This document shows, one piece after another, positions 46,660 to 61,267 of a DNA stretch of 64,000 nucleotides (the first letter of the stretch is position 1; each line of letters starts with the position of its first letter). Made by a program: the position numbers and the translations under genes. The notes below the pieces were generated by a model that ran no database searches, was not told the DNA's origin, and saw only the letters and a program-made list of their open reading frames with translations. Source of the DNA: Strigamia acuminata (lineage: Eukaryota; Arthropoda; Chilopoda; Geophilomorpha; Linotaeniidae); the NCBI GenBank assembly GCA_949358305.1, contig OX442316.1, positions 124,001 to 188,000 of the forward strand, read 5' to 3'.

Positions 46660-49600
46660 ATTGTAAGTTTTAGCAACATCCAAGCAATGATTTGGGAGAA
46701 TAGACTTTTGATCTCATCACAGTTGACTTAGCACAAACACCACAAGACCAATGTCTCTGAATGTTCAGAAATAGTGTTTAAACCTTAGTAGAAGGCTCCA
46801 ATGTAAGTTTTAGAAACATCCAACCAATGATTTGGGAGAATAGACTTTTGATCTCATCACAGTTGACTTAGCACAAACACCACAAGTCCAATGTCTCTGA
46901 ATGTTTAGAAATAGTGTTTAAACCTTAGTAGAAGGCTTCAATATAAGTTTTAGCAACATCCAAGCAATGATTTGGGAGAATAGACTTTTGATCTCATCAC
47001 AGTTGACTTAGCACAAACACCACAAGACCAATGTCTCTGAATGTTCAGAAATAGTGTTTAAACCTTAGTAGAAGGCTCCAATGTAAGTTTTAGAAACATC
47101 CAACCAATGATTTGGGAGAATAGACTTTTGATCTCATCACAGTTGACTTAGCACAAACACCACAAGTCCAATGTCTCTGAATGTTTAGAAATAGTGTTTA
47201 AACCTTAGTAGAAGCCTTCAATATAAGTTTTAGCAACACCCAAGCAATAAATTTTGAAAAAAAAATTTTGAGCTTATTTCACATCGCAGTTGACTTAGCA
47301 CAAACACCACAAGACCAATGTCTCTGAATGTTCAGAAATAGTGTTTAAACCTTAGTAGAAGGCTCCAATGTAAATTTTAGAAACATCCAACCGATGATTT
47401 GGGAGAATCGACTTTTGATCTCATCACAATTGACTTAGCACAAACACCACAAGACCAATGTCTCTAAATGTTCAGAAATAGTGTTTAAACCTTAGTAGAA
47501 GGCTCCAATGTAAGTTTTAGAAACATCCAACCGATGATTTGGTTGAATAGACTTTTGATCTCATCACAGTTGACTTAGCACAAACACCACAAGTCCAATG
47601 TCTCTGAATGTTCAGAAATAGTGTTTAAACCTTAGTAGAAGGCTCCAATGTAAGTTTTAGAAACATCCAACCAATGATTTGGGAGAATAGACTTTGATCT
47701 CATCACAGTTGACTTAGCACAAACACCACAAGACCAATGTCTCTGAATGTTCAGAAATAGTTTTTAAACCTTAGTAAAAGCCTTCAATGTAAGTTTTAGC
47801 AACATCCAAGCAATGATTTGGGAGAATAGACTTTTGATCTCATCACAGTTGACTTAGCACAAACACCACAAGACCAATGTCTCTGAATGTTCAGAAATAG
47901 TGTTTAAACCTTAGTAGAAGCCTTCAATATAAGTTCTAGCAACACCCAAGCAATAAATTTTGAAAAAAAAATTTTGAGCTTATTTCACATCGCAGTTGAC
48001 TTAGCACAAACACCACAAGACCAATGTCTCTGAATGTTCAGAAATAGTGTTTAAACCTTAGTAGAAGGCTCCAATGTAAGTTTTAGAAACATCCAACCAA
48101 TGATTTAGGAGAATAGACTTTTGATCTCATCACAGTTGACTTAGCACAAACACCACAAGACCAATGTCTCTGAATGTTCAGAAATAGTGTTTAAACCTTA
48201 GTAGAAGGCTCCAATGTAAGTTTTAGAAACATCCAACCAATGATTTGGGAGAATAGACTTTTGATCTCATCACAGTTGACTTAGCACAAACACCACAAGA
48301 CCAATGTCTCTGAATGTTCAGAAATAGTGTTTAAACCTTAGTAGAAGGCTCCAATGTAAGTTTTAGAAACATCCAACCAATGATTTGGGAGAATAGACTT
48401 TTGATCTCATCACAGTTGACTTAGCACAAACACCACAAGACCAATGTCTCTGAATGTTCAGAAATAGTGTTTAAACCTTAGTAGAAGGCTCCAATGTAAG
48501 TTTTAGAAACATCCAACCAATGATTTGGGAGAATAGACTTTTGATCTCATCACAGTTGACTTAGCACAAACACCACAAGACCAATGTCTCTGAATGTTCA
48601 GAAATAGTGTTTAAACCTTAGTAGAAGGCTCCAATGTAAGTTTTAGAAACATCCAACCGATGATTTGGGAGAATCGACTTTTGATCTCATCACAGTTGAC
48701 TTAGCACAAACACCACAAGACCAATGTCTCTGAATGTTCAGAAATAGTGTTTAAACCTTAGTAGAAGGCTCCAATGTAAGTTTTAGAAACATCCAACCAA
48801 TGATTTGGGAGAATAGACTTTTGATCTCATCACAGTTGATTTAGCACAAACACCACAAGATCAATATCTCTGAACGTTCAGAAATAGTGTTTAAACCTTA
48901 GTAGAAGCCTTCAATATAAGTTTTAGCAACACCCAAGCATTAAATTTTGAAAAAAAAATTTTGAGCTCATTTCACATCGCAGTTGACTTAGCACAAACAC
49001 CACAAGACCAATGTCTCTGAATGTTCAGAAATAGTGTTTAAACCTTAGTAGAAGGCTCCAATGTAAGTTTTAGAAACATCCAACCAATGATTTGGGAGAA
49101 TAGACTTTTGATCTCATCACAGTTGACTTAGCACAAACACCACAAGACCAATGTCTCTGAATGTTCAGAAATAGTGTTTAAACCTTAGTAGAAGGCTCCA
49201 ATGTAAGTTTTAGAAACATCCAACCGATGATTTGGGAGAATCGACTTTTGATCTCATCACAGTTGACTTAGCACAAACACCACAAGACCAATGTCTCTGA
49301 ATGTTCAGAAATAGTGTTTAAACCTTAGTAGAAGGCTCCAATGTAAGTTTTAGAAACATCCAACCAATGATTTGGGAGAATAGACTTTTGATCTCATCAC
49401 AGTTGATTTAGCACAAACACCACAAGATCAATATCTCTGAACGTTCAGAAATAGTGTTTAAACCTTAGTAGAAGCCTTCAATATAAGTTTTAGCAACACC
49501 CAAGCATTAAATTTTGAAAAAAAAATTTTGAGCTCATTTCACATCGCAGTTGACTTAGCACAAACACCACAAGACCAATGTCTCTGAATGTTCAGAAATA

Positions 49601-52600
49601 GTGTTTAAACCTTAGTAGAAGGCTCCAATGTAAGTTTTAGAAACATCCAACCAATGATTTGGGAGAATAGACTTTTGATCTCATCACAGTTGACTTAGCA
49701 CAAACACCACAAGACCAATGTCTCTGAACGTTCAGAAATAGTGTTTAAACCTTAGTAGAAGGCTCCAATGTAAGTTTTAGAAACATTCAACTGATGATTT
49801 GGGAGAATAGACTTTTGATCTCATCACAGTTGACTTAGCACAAACACCACAAGACCAATGTCTCTGAATGTTCAGAAATAGTGTTTAAACCTTAGTAGAA
49901 GGCTCCAATGTAAGTTTTAGAAACATTCAACCGATGATTTGGGAGAATAGACTTTTGATCTCATCACAGTTGACTTAGCACAAACACCACAAGACCAATG
50001 TCTCTGAATGTTCAGAAATAGTGTTTAAACCTTAGTAGAAGGCTCCAATGTAAGTTTTAGAAACATCCAACCAATGATTTGGGAGAATAGACTTTGATCT
50101 CATCACAGTTGACTTAGCACAAACACCACAAGACCAATGTCTCTGAATGTTCAGAAATAGTGTTTAAACCTTAGTAGAAGGCTCCAATGTAAGTTTTAGA
50201 AACATCCAACCAATGATTTGGGAGAATAGACTTTGATCTCATCACAGTTGACTTAGCACAAACACCACAAGACCAATGTCTCTGAATGTTCAGAAATAGT
50301 GTTTAAACCTTAGTAGAAGCCTTCAATGTAGGTTTTAGCAACATCCAAGCAATGATTTGGGAGAATAGACTTTTGATCTCATCACAGTTGACTTAGCACA
50401 AACACCACAAAACCAATGTCTCTGAATGTTCAGAAATAGTGTTTAAACCTTAGTAGAAGGCTCCAATGTAAGTTTTAGAAACATCCAACCAATGATTTGG
50501 GAGAATAGACTTTTGATCTCATCACAGTTGACTTAGCACAAACACCACAAGACCAATGTCTCTGAATGTTCAGAAATAGTGTTTAAACCTTAGTAGAAGG
50601 CTCCAATGTAAGTTTTAGAAACATCCAACCGATGATTTGGGCGAATAGACTTTTGATCTCATCACAGTTGACTTAGCACAAACACCACAAGACCAATGTC
50701 TCTGAATGTTCAGAAATAGTGTTTAAACCTTAGTAGAAGGCTCCAATGTAAGTTTTAGAAACATTCAACCGATGATTTGGGAGAATAGACTTTTGATCTC
50801 ATCACAGTTGACTTAGCACAAACACCACAAGACCAATGTCTCTGAATGTTCAGAAATAGTGTTTAAACCTTAGTAGAAGGCTCCAATGTAAGTTTTAGAA
50901 ACATCCAACCAATGATTTGGGAGAATAGACTTTTGATCTCATCACAGTTGACTTAGCACAAACACCACAAGACCAATGTCTCTGAATGTTCAGAAATAGT
51001 GTTTAAACCTTAGTAGAAGGCTCCAATGTAAGTTTTAGAAACATCCAACCAATGATTTGGGAGAATAGACTTTGATCTCATCACAGTTGACTTAGCACAA
51101 ACACCACAAGACCAATGTCTCTGAATGTTCAGAAATAGTGTTTAAACCTTAGTAGAAGGCTCCAATGTAAGTTTTAGAAACATCCAACCAATGATTTGGG
51201 AGAATAGACTTTTGATCTCATCACAGTTGACTTAGCACAAACACCACAAGACCAATGTCTCTGAATGTTCAGAAATAGTGTTTAAACCTTAGTAGAAGGC
51301 TCCAATGTAAGTTTTAGAAACATCCAACCAATGATTTGGGAGAATAGACTTTTGATCTCATCACAGTTGACTTAGCACAAACACCACAAGACCAATGTCT
51401 CTGAATGTTCAGAAATAGTGTTTAAACCTTAGTAGAAGGCTCCAATGTAAGTTTTAGAAACATCCAACCGATGATTTGGGAGAATCGACTTTTGATCTCA
51501 TCACAGTTGACTTAGCACAAACACCACAAGACCAATGTCTCTGAATGTTCAGAAATAGTGTTTAAACCTTAGTAGAAGGCTCCAATGTAAGTTTTAGAAA
51601 CATCCAACCAATGATTTGGGAGAATAGACTTTTGATCTCATCACAGTTGATTTAGCACAAACACCACAAGATCAATATCTCTGAACGTTCAGAAATAGTG
51701 TTTAAACCTTAGTAGAAGCCTTCAATATAAGTTTTAGCAACACCCAAGCATTAAATTTTGAAAAAAAAATTTTGAGCTCATTTCACATCGCAGTTGACTT
51801 AGCACAAACACCACAAGACCAATGTCTCTGAATGTTCAGAAATAGTGTTTAAACCTTAGTAGAAGGCTCCAATGTAAGTTTTAGAAACATCCAACCAATG
51901 ATTTGGGAGAATAGACTTTTGATCTCATCACAGTTGACTTAGCACAAACACCACAAGTCCAATGTCTCTGAATGTTTAGAAATAGTGTTTAAACCTTAGT
52001 AGAAGCCTTCAATATAAGTTTTAGCAACATCCAAGCAATGATTTGGGAGAATAGACTTTTGATCTCATCACAGTTGACTTAGCACAAACACCACAAGACC
52101 AATGTCTCTGAATGTTCAGAAATAGTGTTTAAACCTTAGTAGAAGGCTCCAATGTAAGTTTTAGAAACATCCAACCAATGATTTGGGAGAATAGACTTTT
52201 GATCTCATCACAGTTGACTTAGCACAAACACCACAAGACCAATGTCTCTGAATGTTCAGAAATAGTGTTTAAACCTTAGTAGAAGGCTCCAATGTAAGTT
52301 TTAGAAACATCCAACCGATGATTTGGGAGAATCGACTTTTGATCTCATCACAGTTGACTTAGCACAAACACCACAAGACCAATGTCTCTGAATGTTCAGA
52401 AATAGTGTTTAAACCTTAGTAGAAGGCTCCAATGTAAGTTTTAGAAACATCCAACCGATGATTTGGGCGAATAGACTTTTGATCTCATCACAGTTGACTT
52501 AGCACAAACACCACAAGACCAATGTCTCTGAATGTTCAGAAATAGTGTTTAAACCTTAGTAGAAGGCTCCAATGTAAGTTTTAGAAACATTCAACCGATG

Positions 52601-53132
52601 ATTTGGGAGAATAGACTTTTGATCTCATCACAGTTGACTTAGCACAAACACCACAAGACCAATGTCTCTGAATGTTCAGAAATAGTGTTTAAACCTTAGT
52701 AGAAGGCTCCAATGTAAGTTTTAGAAACATCCAACCAATGATTTGGGAGAATAGACTTTTGATCTCATCACAGTTGACTTAGCACAAACACCACAAGACC
52801 AATGTCTCTGAATGTTCAGAAATAGTGTTTAAACCTTAGTAGAAGGCTCCAATGTAAGTTTTAGAAACATCCAACCAATGATTTGGGAGAATAGACATTT
52901 GATCTCATCACAGTTGACTTAGCACAAACACCACAAGACCAATGTCTCTGAATGTTCAGAAATAGTGTTTAAACCTTAGTAGAAGGCTCCAATGTAAGTT
53001 TTAGAAACATCCAACCAATGATTTGGGAGAATAGACTTTGATCTCATCACAGTTGACTTAGCACAAACACCACAAGACCAATGTCTCTGAATGTTCAGAA
53101 ATAGTTTTTAAACCTTAGTAGAAGCCTTCAAT

Positions 53133-53553
53133 AAGGGGTTTCATAAATGGTGCGCTGAAGGCGCTGAAGCGATTATGACGATTATTCTGCTGAAGCGATT
53201 ATCATGTGACTTGGATGGGCCAATCACATGAATAATCGCTTCAGCGTTTCAGCGCTTATTTATAATCGTCTGAAAAGGAGTTTTTAGTGCTGAAGAGTGC
53301 TTAAACTAAGGAAATAAGAGTTGGTTGTAAATATTTAAAAAAATTAAAATAAATAATTAATTTAATTTAAAAAAATAAATAAATAGGTTACAAAAATACA
53401 TTAAAAAAATAAGAATAATAAAAAAAAAAAAAAAAAGTTATGTGACTTAAGGAATAATCACTTGGATCTGGTGTGGGTCCTCAATAATGCAGTGATTGTG
53501 ATTATTGGAACAATCACTTCAGCGCCTTCAGCGTGTCATTTATGAAACCCCTT
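53133..53553. mobile_element. MITE-like element, copy 4, 421 bp
   Basis: Same termini, palindrome and A-run. It is preceded by the GACATTTGATC and GACTTTGATC monomers, as copy 3 is, and followed by the same right-hand monomers as copy 3. This indicates amplification together with the satellite rather than independent insertion. Confidence 0.85.
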
Positions 53554-54033
53554 ATTGTAAGTTTTAGCAACATCCAAGCAATGATTTGGGAGAATAGACT
53601 TTTGATCTCATCACAGTTGACTTAGCACAAACACCACAAGACCAATGTCTCTGAATGTTCAGAAATAGTGTTTAAACCTTAGTAGAAGGCTCCAATGTAA
53701 GTTTTAGAAACATCCAACCAATGATTTGGGAGAATAGACTTTTGATCTCATCACAGTTGACTTAGCACAAACACCACAAGTCCAATGTCTCTGAATGTTT
53801 AGAAATAGTGTTTAAACCTTAGTAGAAGCCTTCAATATAAGTTTTAGCAACATCCAAGCAATGATTTGGGAGAATAGACTTTTGATCTCATCACAGTTGA
53901 CTTAGCACAAACACCACAAGACCAATGTCTCTGAATGTTCAGAAATAGTGTTTAAACCTTAGTAGAAGGCTCCAATGTAAGTTTTAGAAACATCCAACCA
54001 ATGATTTGGGAGAATAGACTTTTGATCTCATCA

Positions 54034-55461
54034 CAGTTGACTTAGCACAAACACCACAAGTCCAATGTCTCTGAATGTTTAGAAATAGTGTTTAAACCTT
54101 AGTAGAAGCCTTCAATATAAGTTTTAGCAACACCCAAGCAATAAATTTTGAAAAAAAAATTTTGAGCTTATTTCACATCGCAGTTGACTTAGCACAAACA
54201 CCACAAGACCAATGTCTCTGAATGTTCAGAAATAGTGTTTAAACCTTAGTAGAAGGCTCCAATGTAAATTTTAGAAACATCCAACCGATGATTTGGGAGA
54301 ATCGACTTTTGATCTCATCACAATTGACTTAGCACAAACACCACAAGACCAATGTCTCTGAATGTTCAGAAATAGTGTTTAAACCTTAGTAGAAGGCTCC
54401 AATGTAAGTTTTAGAAACATCCAACCGATGATTTGGTTGAATAGACTTTTGATCTCATCACAGTTGACTTAGCACAAACACCACAAGTCCAATGTCTCTG
54501 AATGTTCAGAAATAGTGTTTAAACCTTAGTAGAAGGCTCCAATGTAAGTTTTAGAAACATCCAACCAATGATTTGGGAGAATAGATTTTTGATCTCATCA
54601 CAGTTGACTTAGCACAAACACCACAAGACCAATGTCTCTGAACGTTCAGAAATAGTGTTTAAACTTTAGTAGAAGCCTTCAATATAAGTTTTAGCAACAC
54701 CCAAGCATTAAATTTTGAAAAAAAAATTTTGAGCTCATTTCACATCGCAGTTGACTTAGCACAAACACCACAAGACCAATGTCTCTGAATGTTCAGAAAT
54801 AGTGTTTAAACCTTAGTAGAAGCCTTCAATATAAGTTTTAGCAACACCCAAGCAATAAATTTTGAAAAAAAAATTTTGAGCTTATTTCACATCGCAGTTG
54901 ACTTAGCACAAACACCACAAGACCAATGTCTCTGAATGTTCAGAAATAGTGTTTAAACCTTAGTAGAAGGCTCCAATGTAAATTTTAGAAACATCCAACC
55001 GATGATTTGGGAGAATCGACTTTTGATCTCATCACAATTGACTTAGCACAAACACCACAAGACCAATGTCTCTGAATGTTCAGAAATAGTGTTTAAACCT
55101 TAGTAGAAGGCTCCAATGTAAGTTTTAGAAACATCCAACCGATGATTTGGTTGAATAGACTTTTGATCTCATCACAGTTGACTTAGCACAAACACCACAA
55201 GTCCAATGTCTCTGAATGTTCAGAAATAGTGTTTAAACCTTAGTAGAAGGCTCCAATGTAAGTTTTAGAAACATCCAACCAATGATTTGGGAGAATAGAT
55301 TTTTGATCTCATCACAGTTGACTTAGCACAAACACCACAAGACCAATGTCTCTGAACGTTCAGAAATAGTGTTTAAACTTTAGTAGAAGCCTTCAATATA
55401 AGTTTTAGCAACACCCAAGCATTAAATTTTGAAAAAAAAATTTTGAGCTCATTTCACATCG
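54034..55461. repeat. Two tandem copies of a 714 bp five-monomer HOR (B-B-A-A-A)
   Basis: Copies at 54034-54747 and 54748-55461. Each contains a B monomer (CAAGCAATAAA), an A monomer with TGTAAATTTTAG, GAATCG and CACAATTGAC, an A monomer with GGTTGAATAG, an A monomer with GAATAGATTTTT, and a B monomer with AAACTTTAG and CAAGCATTAAA. The total of 2x147 + 3x140 is 714 bp, matching the observed period exactly. Confidence 0.9.
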
Positions 55462-58400
55462 CAGTTGACTTAGCACAAACACCACAAGACCAATGTCTCT
55501 GAATGTTCAGAAATAGTGTTTAAACCTTAGTAGAAGGCTCCAATGTAAGTTTTAGAAACATCCAACCAATGATTTGGGAGAATAGACTTTTGATCTCATC
55601 ACAGTTGACTTAGCACAAACACCACAAGTCCAATGTCTCTGAATGTTTAGAAATAGTGTTTAAACCTTAGTAGAAGCCTTCAATATAAGTTTTAGCAACA
55701 TCCAAGCAATGATTTGGGAGAATAGACTTTTGATCTCATCACAGTTGACTTAGCACAAACACCACAAGACCAATGTCTCTGAATGTTCAGAAATAGTGTT
55801 TAAACCTTAGTAGAAGGCTCCAATGTAAGTTTTAGAAACATCCAACCAATGATTTGGGAGAATAGACTTTTGATCTCATCACAGTTGACTTAGCACAAAC
55901 ACCACAAGTCCAATGTCTCTGAATGTTTAGAAATAGTGTTTAAACCTTAGTAGAAGGCTCCAATGTAAGTTTTAGAAACATCCAACCGATGATTTGGTTG
56001 AATAGACTTTTGATCTCATCACAGTTGACTTAGCACAAACACCACAAGTCCAATGTCTCTGAATGTTCAGAAATAGTGTTTAAACCTTAGTAGAAGCCTT
56101 CAATATAAGTTTTAGCAACACCCAAGCAATAAATTTTGAAAAAAAAATTCTGAGCTTATTTCACATCACAGTTGACTTAGCACAAACACCACAAGACCAA
56201 TGTCTCTGAATGTTCAGAAATAGTGTTTAAACCTTAGTAGAAGGCTCCAATGTAAGTTTTAGAAACATCCAACCAATGATTTGGGAGAATAGACTTTTGA
56301 TCTCATCACAGTTGACTTAGCACAAACACCACAAGTCCAATGTCTCTGAATGTTCAGAAATAGTGTTTAAACCTTAGTAGAAGCCTTCAATATAAGTTTT
56401 AGCAACACCCAAGCAATAAATTTTGAAAAAAAAATTCTGAGCTTATTTCACATCACAGTTGACTTAGCACAAACACCACAAGACCAATGTCTCTGAATGT
56501 TCGAAAATAGTGTTTAAACCTTAGTAGAAGCCTTCAATATAAGTTTTAGCAACACCCAAGCAATAAATTTTGAAAAAAAAATTTTGAGCTTATTTCACAT
56601 CACAGTTGACTTAGCACAAACACCACAAGACCAATGTCTCTGAATGTTCAGAAATAGTGTTTAAACCTTAGTAGAAGGCTCCAATGTAAGTTTTAGAAAC
56701 ATCCAACCAATGATTTGGGAGAATAGACATTTGATCTCATCACAGTTGACTTAGCACAAACACCACAAGACCAATGTCTCTGAATGTTCAGAAATAGTGT
56801 TTAAACCTTAGTAGAAGGCTCCAATGTAAGTTTTAGAAACATCCAACCAATGATTTGGGAGAATAGACTTTGATCTCATCACAGTTGACTTAGCACAAAC
56901 ACCACAAGACCAATGTCTCTGAATGTTCAGAAATAGTTTTTAAACCTTAGTAGAAGCCTTCAATGTAAGTTTTAGCAACATCCAAGCAATGATTTGGGAG
57001 AATAGACTTTTGATCTCATCACAGTTGACTTAGCACAAACACCACAAGACCAATGTCTCTGAATGTTCAGAAATAGTGTTTAAACCTTAGTAGAAGCCTT
57101 CAATATAAGTTCTAGCAACACCCAAGCAATAAATTTTGAAAAAAAAATTTTGAGCTTATTTCACATCGCAGTTGACTTAGCACAAACACCACAAGACCAA
57201 TGTCTCTGAATGTTCAGAAATAGTGTTTAAACCTTAGTAGAAGGCTCCAATGTAAGTTTTAGAAACATCCAACCAATGATTTAGGAGAATAGACTTTTGA
57301 TCTCATCACAGTTGACTTAGCACAAACACCACAAGACCAATGTCTCTGAATGTTCAGAAATAGTGTTTAAACCTTAGTAGAAGGCTCCAATGTAAGTTTT
57401 AGAAACATCCAACCAATGATTTGGGAGAATAGACTTTGATCTCATCACAGTTGACTTAGCACAAACACCACAAGACCAATGTCTCTGAATGTTCAGAAAT
57501 AGTTTTTAAACCTTAGTAGAAGCCTTCAATGTAAGTTTTAGCAACATCCAAGCAATGATTTGGGAGAATAGACTTTTGATCTCATCACAGTTGACTTAGC
57601 ACAAACACCACAAGACCAATGTCTCTGAATGTTCAGAAATAGTGTTTAAACCTTAGTAGAAGGCTCCAATGTAAGTTTTAGAAACATCCAACCAATGATT
57701 TGGGAGAATAGACTTTTGATCTCATCACAGTTGACTTAGCACAAACACCACAAGTCCAATGTCTCTGAATGTTTAGAAATAGTGTTTAAACCTTAGTAGA
57801 AGCCTTCAATATAAGTTTTAGCAACATCCAAGCAATGATTTGGGAGAATAGACTTTTGATCTCATCACAGTTGACTTAGCACAAACACCACAAGACCAAT
57901 GTCTCTGAATGTTCAGAAATAGTGTTTAAACCTTAGTAGAAGCCTTCAATATAAGTTCTAGCAACACCCAAGCAATAAATTTTGAAAAAAAAATTTTGAG
58001 CTTATTTCACATCGCAGTTGACTTAGCACAAACACCACAAGACCAATGTCTCTGAATGTTCAGAAATAGTGTTTAAACCTTAGTAGAAGGCTCCAATGTA
58101 AGTTTTAGAAACATCCAACCAATGATTTAGGAGAATAGACTTTTGATCTCATCACAGTTGACTTAGCACAAACACCACAAGACCAATGTCTCTGAATGTT
58201 CAGAAATAGTGTTTAAACCTTAGTAGAAGGCTCCAATGTAAGTTTTAGAAACATCCAACCAATGATTTGGGAGAATAGACTTTGATCTCATCACAGTTGA
58301 CTTAGCACAAACACCACAAGACCAATGTCTCTGAATGTTCAGAAATAGTTTTTAAACCTTAGTAGAAGCCTTCAATGTAAGTTTTAGCAACATCCAACCA

Positions 58401-59839
58401 ATGATTTGGGAGAATAGACTTTTGATCTCATCACAGTTGACTTAGCACAAACACCACAAGACCAATGTCTCTGAATGTTCAGAAATAGTGTTTAAACCTT
58501 AGTAGAAGGCTCCAATGTAAGTTTTAGAAACATCCAACCAATGATTTGGGAGAATAGACTTTTGATCTCATCACAGTTGACTTAGCACAAACACCACAAG
58601 TCCAATGTCTCTGAATGTTTAGAAATAGTGTTTAAACCTTAGTAGAAGCCTTCAATATAAGTTTTAGCAACATCCAAGCAATGATTTGGGAGAATAGACT
58701 TTTGATCTCATCACAGTTGACTTAGCACAAACACCACAAGACCAATGTCTCTGAATGTTCAGAAATAGTGTTTAAACCTTAGTAGAAGGCTCCAATGTAA
58801 GTTTTAGAAACATCCAACCAATGATTTGGGAGAATAGACTTTTGATCTCATCACAGTTGACTTAGCACAAACACCACAAGTCCAATGTCTCTGAATGTTT
58901 AGAAATAGTGTTTAAACCTTAGTAGAAGCCTTCAATATAAGTTTTAGCAACACCCAAGCAATAAATTTTGAAAAAAAAATTTTGAGCTTATTTCACATCG
59001 CAGTTGACTTAGCACAAACACCACAAGACCAATGTCTCTGAATGTTCAGAAATAGTGTTTAAACCTTAGTAGAAGGCTCCAATGTAAGTTTTAGAAACAT
59101 CCAACCAATGATTTAGGAGAATAGACTTTTGATCTCATCACAGTTGACTTAGCACAAACACCACAAGACCAATGTCTCTGAATGTTCAGAAATAGTGTTT
59201 AAACCTTAGTAGAAGGCTCCAATGTAAGTTTTAGAAACATCCAACCAATGATTTGGGAGAATAGACTTTGATCTCATCACAGTTGACTTAGCACAAACAC
59301 CACAAGACCAATGTCTCTGAATGTTCAGAAATAGTTTTTAAACCTTAGTAGAAGCCTTCAATGTAAGTTTTAGCAACATCCAAGCAATGATTTGGGAGAA
59401 TAGACTTTTGATCTCATCACAGTTGACTTAGCACAAACACCACAAGACCAATGTCTCTGAATGTTCAGAAATAGTGTTTAAACCTTAGTAGAAGGCTCCA
59501 ATGTAAGTTTTAGAAACATCCAACCAATGATTTGGGAGAATAGACTTTTGATCTCATCACAGTTGACTTAGCACAAACACCACAAGTCCAATGTCTCTGA
59601 ATGTTTAGAAATAGTTTTTAAACCTTAGTAGAAGCCTTCAATATAAGTTTTAGCAACATCCAAGCAATGATTTGGGAGAATAGACTTTTGATCTCATCAC
59701 AGTTGACTTAGCACAAACACCACAAGACCAATGTCTCTGAATGTTCAGAAATAGTGTTTAAACCTTAGTAGAAGGCTCCAATGTAAGTTTTAGAAACATC
59801 CAACCAATGATTTGGGAGAATAGACTTTTGATCTCATCA

Positions 59840-61267
59840 CAGTTGACTTAGCACAAACACCACAAGTCCAATGTCTCTGAATGTTTAGAAATAGTGTTTA
59901 AACCTTAGTAGAAGCCTTCAATATAAGTTTTAGCAACACCCAAGCAATAAATTTTGAAAAAAAAATTTTGAGCTTATTTCACATCGCAGTTGACTTAGCA
60001 CAAACACCACAAGACCAATGTCTCTGAATGTTCAGAAATAGTGTTTAAACCTTAGTAGAAGGCTCCAATGTAAATTTTAGAAACATCCAACCGATGATTT
60101 GGGAGAATCGACTTTTGATCTCATCACAATTGACTTAGCACAAACACCACAAGACCAATGTCTCTGAATGTTCAGAAATAGTGTTTAAACCTTAGTAGAA
60201 GGCTCCAATGTAAGTTTTAGAAACATCCAACCGATGATTTGGTTGAATAGACTTTTGATCTCATCACAGTTGACTTAGCACAAACACCACAAGTCCAATG
60301 TCTCTGAATGTTCAGAAATAGTGTTTAAACCTTAGTAGAAGGCTCCAATGTAAGTTTTAGAAACATCCAACCAATGATTTGGGAGAATAGATTTTTAATC
60401 TCATCACAGTTGACTTAGCACAAACACCACAAGACCAATGTCTCTGAACGTTCAGAAATAGTGTTTAAACTTTAGTAGAAGCCTTCAATATAAGTTTTAG
60501 CAACACCCAAGCATTAAATTTTGAAAAAAAAATTTTGAGCTCATTTCACATCGCAGTTGACTTAGCACAAACACCACAAGACCAATGTCTCTGAATGTTC
60601 AGAAATAGTGTTTAAACCTTAGTAGAAGCCTTCAATATAAGTTTTAGCAACACCCAAGCAATAAATTTTGAAAAAAAAATTTTGAGCTTATTTCACATCG
60701 CAGTTGACTTAGCACAAACACCACAAGACCAATGTCTCTGAATGTTCAGAAATAGTGTTTAAACCTTAGTAGAAGGCTCCAATGTAAATTTTAGAAACAT
60801 CCAACCGATGATTTGGGAGAATCGACTTTTGATCTCATCACAATTGACTTAGCACAAACACCACAAGACCAATGTCTCTGAATGTTCAGAAATAGTGTTT
60901 AAACCTTAGTAGAAGGCTCCAATGTAAGTTTTAGAAACATCCAACCGATGATTTGGTTGAATAGACTTTTGATCTCATCACAGTTGACTTAGCACAAACA
61001 CCACAAATCCAATGTCTCTGAATGTTCAGAAATAGTGTTTAAACCTTAGTAGAAGGCTCCAATGTAAGTTTTAGAAACATCCAACCAATGATTTGGGAGA
61101 ATAGACTTTTGATCTCATCACAGTTGACTTAGCACAAACACCACAAGACCAATGTCTCTGAACGTTCAGAAATAGTGTTTAAACTTTAGTAGAAGCCTTC
61201 AATATAAGTTTTAGCAACACCCAAGCATTAAATTTTGAAAAAAAAATTTTGAGCTTATTTCACATCG
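59840..61267. repeat. Second block of two 714 bp HOR units
   Basis: The same five-monomer order as at 54034-55461, displaced by exactly 5806 bp: units at 59840-60553 and 60554-61267. Small differences (TTTTTAATCTC near 60391, CACAAATCC near 61004) show slight divergence. Partial derivatives follow near 61.6-62.1 kb and 63.1-63.8 kb. Confidence 0.9.
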
